Assembly (NCBI GenBank): GCA_033439265.1
Contig: JAVTVX010000010.1
Location: 10,726,001-10,790,000, forward strand
Source: Dillenia suffruticosa
Taxonomy: Eukaryota; Streptophyta; Magnoliopsida; Dilleniales; Dilleniaceae
Length of the DNA: 64,000 bases
Direction: 5' to 3'
In this document: positions 60,958-64,000 of the stretch, in pieces
Layout of the letters: each line of letters opens with the position of its first letter
How positions within the stretch are numbered: position 1 is the first letter of the stretch
Notes under the pieces: generated by a model
What the model was told of the DNA's origin: nothing
What the model saw: only the letters and a program-made list of their open reading frames with translations
The model's database searches: none
Program-made: the position numbers and the translations under genes

Positions 60958-62325
60958 AAGATTGTTTTGGTAAAACTTTTAATTACAAGTAAAGACTTTA
61001 ATTTTATTGAAATGATCGTTTGAATTGATATATTTTTTTATTGTAGTAGAAACCTAAAATAGATTATTAAAAATATGTAGTGAATGATTTAGTTAGTTAT
61101 TTAAAGTGTCAAATAATAGTTTAGTTAATTAATTAATAAAGATACTCACCGGTATAAAGGGTTTACTCTATATATATATATATATAAACATTACTTTTGG
61201 AATGAAATGAACTCTTATCCACCTCCGATTGAAGATCAATAGCATCATCTCATGTCAAAAGAGATATTCAAATCTTATTAACAACTTTTTTCGTTTGCAA
61301 AAATCCAATATCTTATATATAACAATTACTGAAAAATTACTATATTTAATTAAAAAATACTTTAGATATGATAAATAACATTTCTTTAATTATGACCCAA
61401 ACAAACACTACATGCAAGGTTAATTGTGAGTGGGTCTGTTATCCTTCTCATTATGGTCCTAGAATTTGAAGCATTTGGCCATGCAAATTGACTTGAATTT
61501 CAATATTGCTAGATTTTTTTTTGGGGGGGGGGGGGGGGTGGGGTTTATCTCACATATGAAAATACAAGTAAAATCACTAGCAACAATAGAAAGAAAGATT
61601 GATTGCCATCTTGTTTCTGAAAATACAATCAAGATAACATCTTTTAAATCAATTGGCCAGTCACTCCTGTGAATAATAGACAATTTTATGTCTTAATACT
61701 TGGCTCATAAAATCCAAAATTTCCACTTTAATAGTTGATCCTCCCTCAGATACAGCTTTCTACAAGTTGAAAGCGCTACCTATGTAACAGAGCAAGACAG
61801 AGTAACCACAAAAAGCAAAACTAGAATCCCAAGAGAGCTTCTAAGATCTGCGGCTTTATTTATTTATTTATTTGGGGGGGGGGGGGGGGGAAGGCGGGAA
61901 GAGAGAGAGAGAGAGAGAGCAAATAACAATTTCCTTATCCTTTTACATAAGGGATGTGGGGTAAATACTGCACCAACAACTCCAGAAAAAGACTCGGTGT
62001 CATGTATGGAATTAATAACCATCAAATGGCAACTTGTTAGGTTACATCTCAATATACAATGAAACAAGTTATGGGGCTAGTAAGCACATAACAACCTCCA
62101 TTTGCTATAAACCTGAATTGTTACAAAGAGAAGAAATCAATCCCAAGCTTTCTTGTGGGAATGGCTGGAAAAGTCTTACAACATCAGTCGGTGGAACTTG
62201 GGGCCTGGTTTATAACCTGTGAAAGGAAACAAAAATATAAGAACCAAAATGATCAAAACTGTAACGACAGCAAATGGCATGATGGCATCTTCTAAAAACG
62301 CAACAGATAGTTTGAACCTTGGAGC
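60958..62325. other. intergenic region between RSH and the ARF gene
   Basis: No gene visible. It contains a (TA)n at about 61171-61186 and two unusually long G runs, 61523-61538 and 61874-61890, the second followed by (GA)n. The 3' UTR of the ARF gene lies at the right end. Confidence 0.55.
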
Positions 62326-63808
62326 TTAAAAGATAGAAGGACCAGCTGAGGAATATCCTGAGGCCCTTAACTCCTTGAGAGTACTGGATAACCAGTCCAA
62401 GCCCTCGTATAGACCGTCCCCCCTGAGAGCACAAGTACCTTGTATATGCCATTTCCTGTTCTTGAGATCAAAAAGACCTAGGCCTTCACAGACCTCCATT
62501 GGCGTCATTGCCCCTTTCTGACAAGCAAATATTAAGTGCCATGAGCTAGACTTCCATTAGATTCACATTACCTTAGCTGATAGAATTAAGCCATGATTAT
62601 GCGAAAGTAATAGTGAAATTATTGATCAGTGTCAAAAAAATGCAAAAGGAGGTGCACAACAACAATAGCTTCTACAGGACACTGATCTTTCAGATCTCTT
62701 TCAAGACACTAGAGCTCCATTTTTATACCATCTTGCTGCAATAAGGAAGAATGGTACAGAAGGACCTGCTATGCTTGAGATTGTCTATATGGAGTATTCT
62801 TGGAGAGACAATCACCAGGAAATTAAATAATAGAACAATGATGTACAGTTCCACTTGTATTATAGCTGGAAGCCTCTAAAAGTACCCAAACAAGAACAGA
62901 CCAGATTTTTCTGTGGCACAAAGTTTCAGACAAGTGGATCACTAAAACAGTCATTACCAGAGCAGGATCCAATGTTTATGGTGCCATCTATCTTATTTTG
63001 TACAATCTTTTCTTGTGCATTCTTTAGTCTTTCATCATTTACTTTGGAGAAATATTATCCTCTTCTTTAGTACTCCTCTCACTGGTTTCTAAATTCTAAA
63101 GTGGAGTTTAAACCATGACATGATTTGGTATCTGGACTTGGAGGATGTCCTAGCAACTGTGTAACTGGACAGACAGCCCTCCTGGCATAATTTTTCAAAG
63201 CATTGTGCAAGAAATTAAGATCATAATAGTATTTTATTCAAAACAAAAAGAGGAAAATGAAAACATGTTCTCTCCCCCACCCCCCAAAAAAAATATTAAT
63301 GTATATAATATACAAGCATGAATGCATGTATGTGAATTTACTAGATGGCGATATACACCCAATTCATCGGTCAGTTTAGCAGATGCTCTATATACTACCT
63401 GTGTGTGCAATTTCATCACAAACATATGAGCTGGCACATTTGCAGGCAACTTCATCCTTGGGTCATTCATGCCAAATAAGTTTCAGCTAAATCTAATTGT
63501 GTACTCATGAAAAGCATCTTCATTACTGCATTTTCATATAATTTTGCATTATACCATAACCAATCCAAAGAACCGGTAATACAGCTTACCATGTCCTGTT
63601 TATTTGCAAACACCAAGATGACAGCATTGAGCATAAAAGGATCTCTGATGATGTTCTAAAAGGGTGAAAAGAAAAGGAAAAAGAAATGTAAGTCTGTTCA
63701 GAAAATGACACCAATATAACAAACCACGTACTCTTCTAAATATGTAACCTGAAACTCTTCCTTTGCTTTCCCAATTCTCTCACGATCCAACGAATCAACA
63801 ACATAGAT
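62326..63808 (-). CDS. ARF small GTPase, ARFB1 type, C-terminal exons
   Basis: ADP-ribosylation factors are GTP-switch proteins of vesicle traffic. Three coding exons are present: 63749-63808, 63590-63655 and 62326-62517, ending at a TAA. They encode [20 protein letters not shown], then a segment ending VFANKQDM with the NKQD guanine-binding motif (G4), then [18 protein letters not shown] and onward, including TCALRG (the SAK-like G5 position) and [18 protein letters not shown]. The N-terminal exons with the myristoylation site, P-loop and DVGGQE switch lie right of the window, so the gene is cut by the window edge and not truncated. The C-terminal tail ([11 protein letters not shown]) fits the plant ARFB1 class (for example Arabidopsis At3g03120) better than ARFA1. 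The sequence 63809-64000 reads as intron. Confidence 0.9.
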
Positions 63809-64000
63809 CTGCAAATACAGAAAGTATTCATCAAATAAATAGAACTCAACAATTCCTCATAACTGTGTGCATGTTATTCTCCCTCTCTCCTACGCACTGA
63901 ATGGTCAATGGATGACTCTCATCCTTTGATAGACATCTGCCACCATCATCTGTGAATACAGCCTGTTGGCCCAGTGGTAGTTCTTACTCCCAACCATTAG

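Noticed and set aside
63234-63470. 78-codon minus-strand open frame as a further ARF exon
   Set aside because: It shares nothing with ARF sequence, and the exons on either side (63590-63655 and 62326-62517) join directly as [13 protein letters not shown].
1-64000. CRISPR arrays, bacterial operons, tRNA or rRNA genes
   Set aside because: No spaced direct-repeat array, no complete tRNA cloverleaf and no rRNA core were seen; the window is plant nuclear DNA.

Overview
The window is nuclear DNA of a flowering plant, most likely a eudicot. The evidence is spliced genes with many short introns, AT-rich spacers, CT/GA microsatellites near gene starts, plant-type Copia, LINE, SINE and Mutator relics, and plant-only gene families. 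I cannot name the species.

Layout, left to right. 1-4555: the 3' part of a broken Ty1/copia element ending in a clear LTR, with an RTE-type LINE inserted in it. 5731-12008 (minus): first two exons of a PWWP-domain gene. The reading frame leaves exon 2 at a donor and no later exon is visible, so the Copia relic probably sits in an intron and the 3' exons lie left of the window. 12-19.8 kb: AT-rich spacer with SINE relics, an unexplained GC-rich island and a tandem array carrying two old fragments of the 5' end of the TOPLESS-related gene found 22 kb further right. 19829-22917 (plus): a six-exon gene for an acidic plant protein of 676 residues with three KEN boxes, a D-box-like C-terminus and an MSA-like element in the promoter. 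24823-38928 (minus): a complete 25-exon TOPLESS-related corepressor gene (1131 residues, TPR2 type). 39-48 kb: spacer with a 657-bp Mutator-like element and old SINE/LTR relics. 48115-60368 (minus): a complete 18-exon plastid RelA/SpoT homologue (873 residues; HD, synthetase and TGS regions). 62326-63808 (minus): the last three coding exons of an ARFB1-type ARF GTPase whose 5' exons lie right of the window.

The genes do not form one pathway. They are separately promoted nuclear genes for chromatin reading, probable mitotic control, transcriptional co-repression, plastid (p)ppGpp metabolism and vesicle traffic. From memory, the PWWP gene, the KEN-box gene and the ARF gene resemble Arabidopsis At3g03140, At3g03130 and At3g03120, which points to partly conserved gene order with two genes inserted or lost.

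Most notable: the captured and tandemly repeated TPR2 fragments; a roughly 85-bp SINE family with three copies bounded by exact target-site duplications; the APC/C-degron plus MSA signature; an RSH enzyme that keeps a synthetase glycine reported missing in Arabidopsis RSH1; and two introns that appear to use GC donors. Exon boundaries were read by eye from frame, splice consensus and family similarity; no alignment was run.
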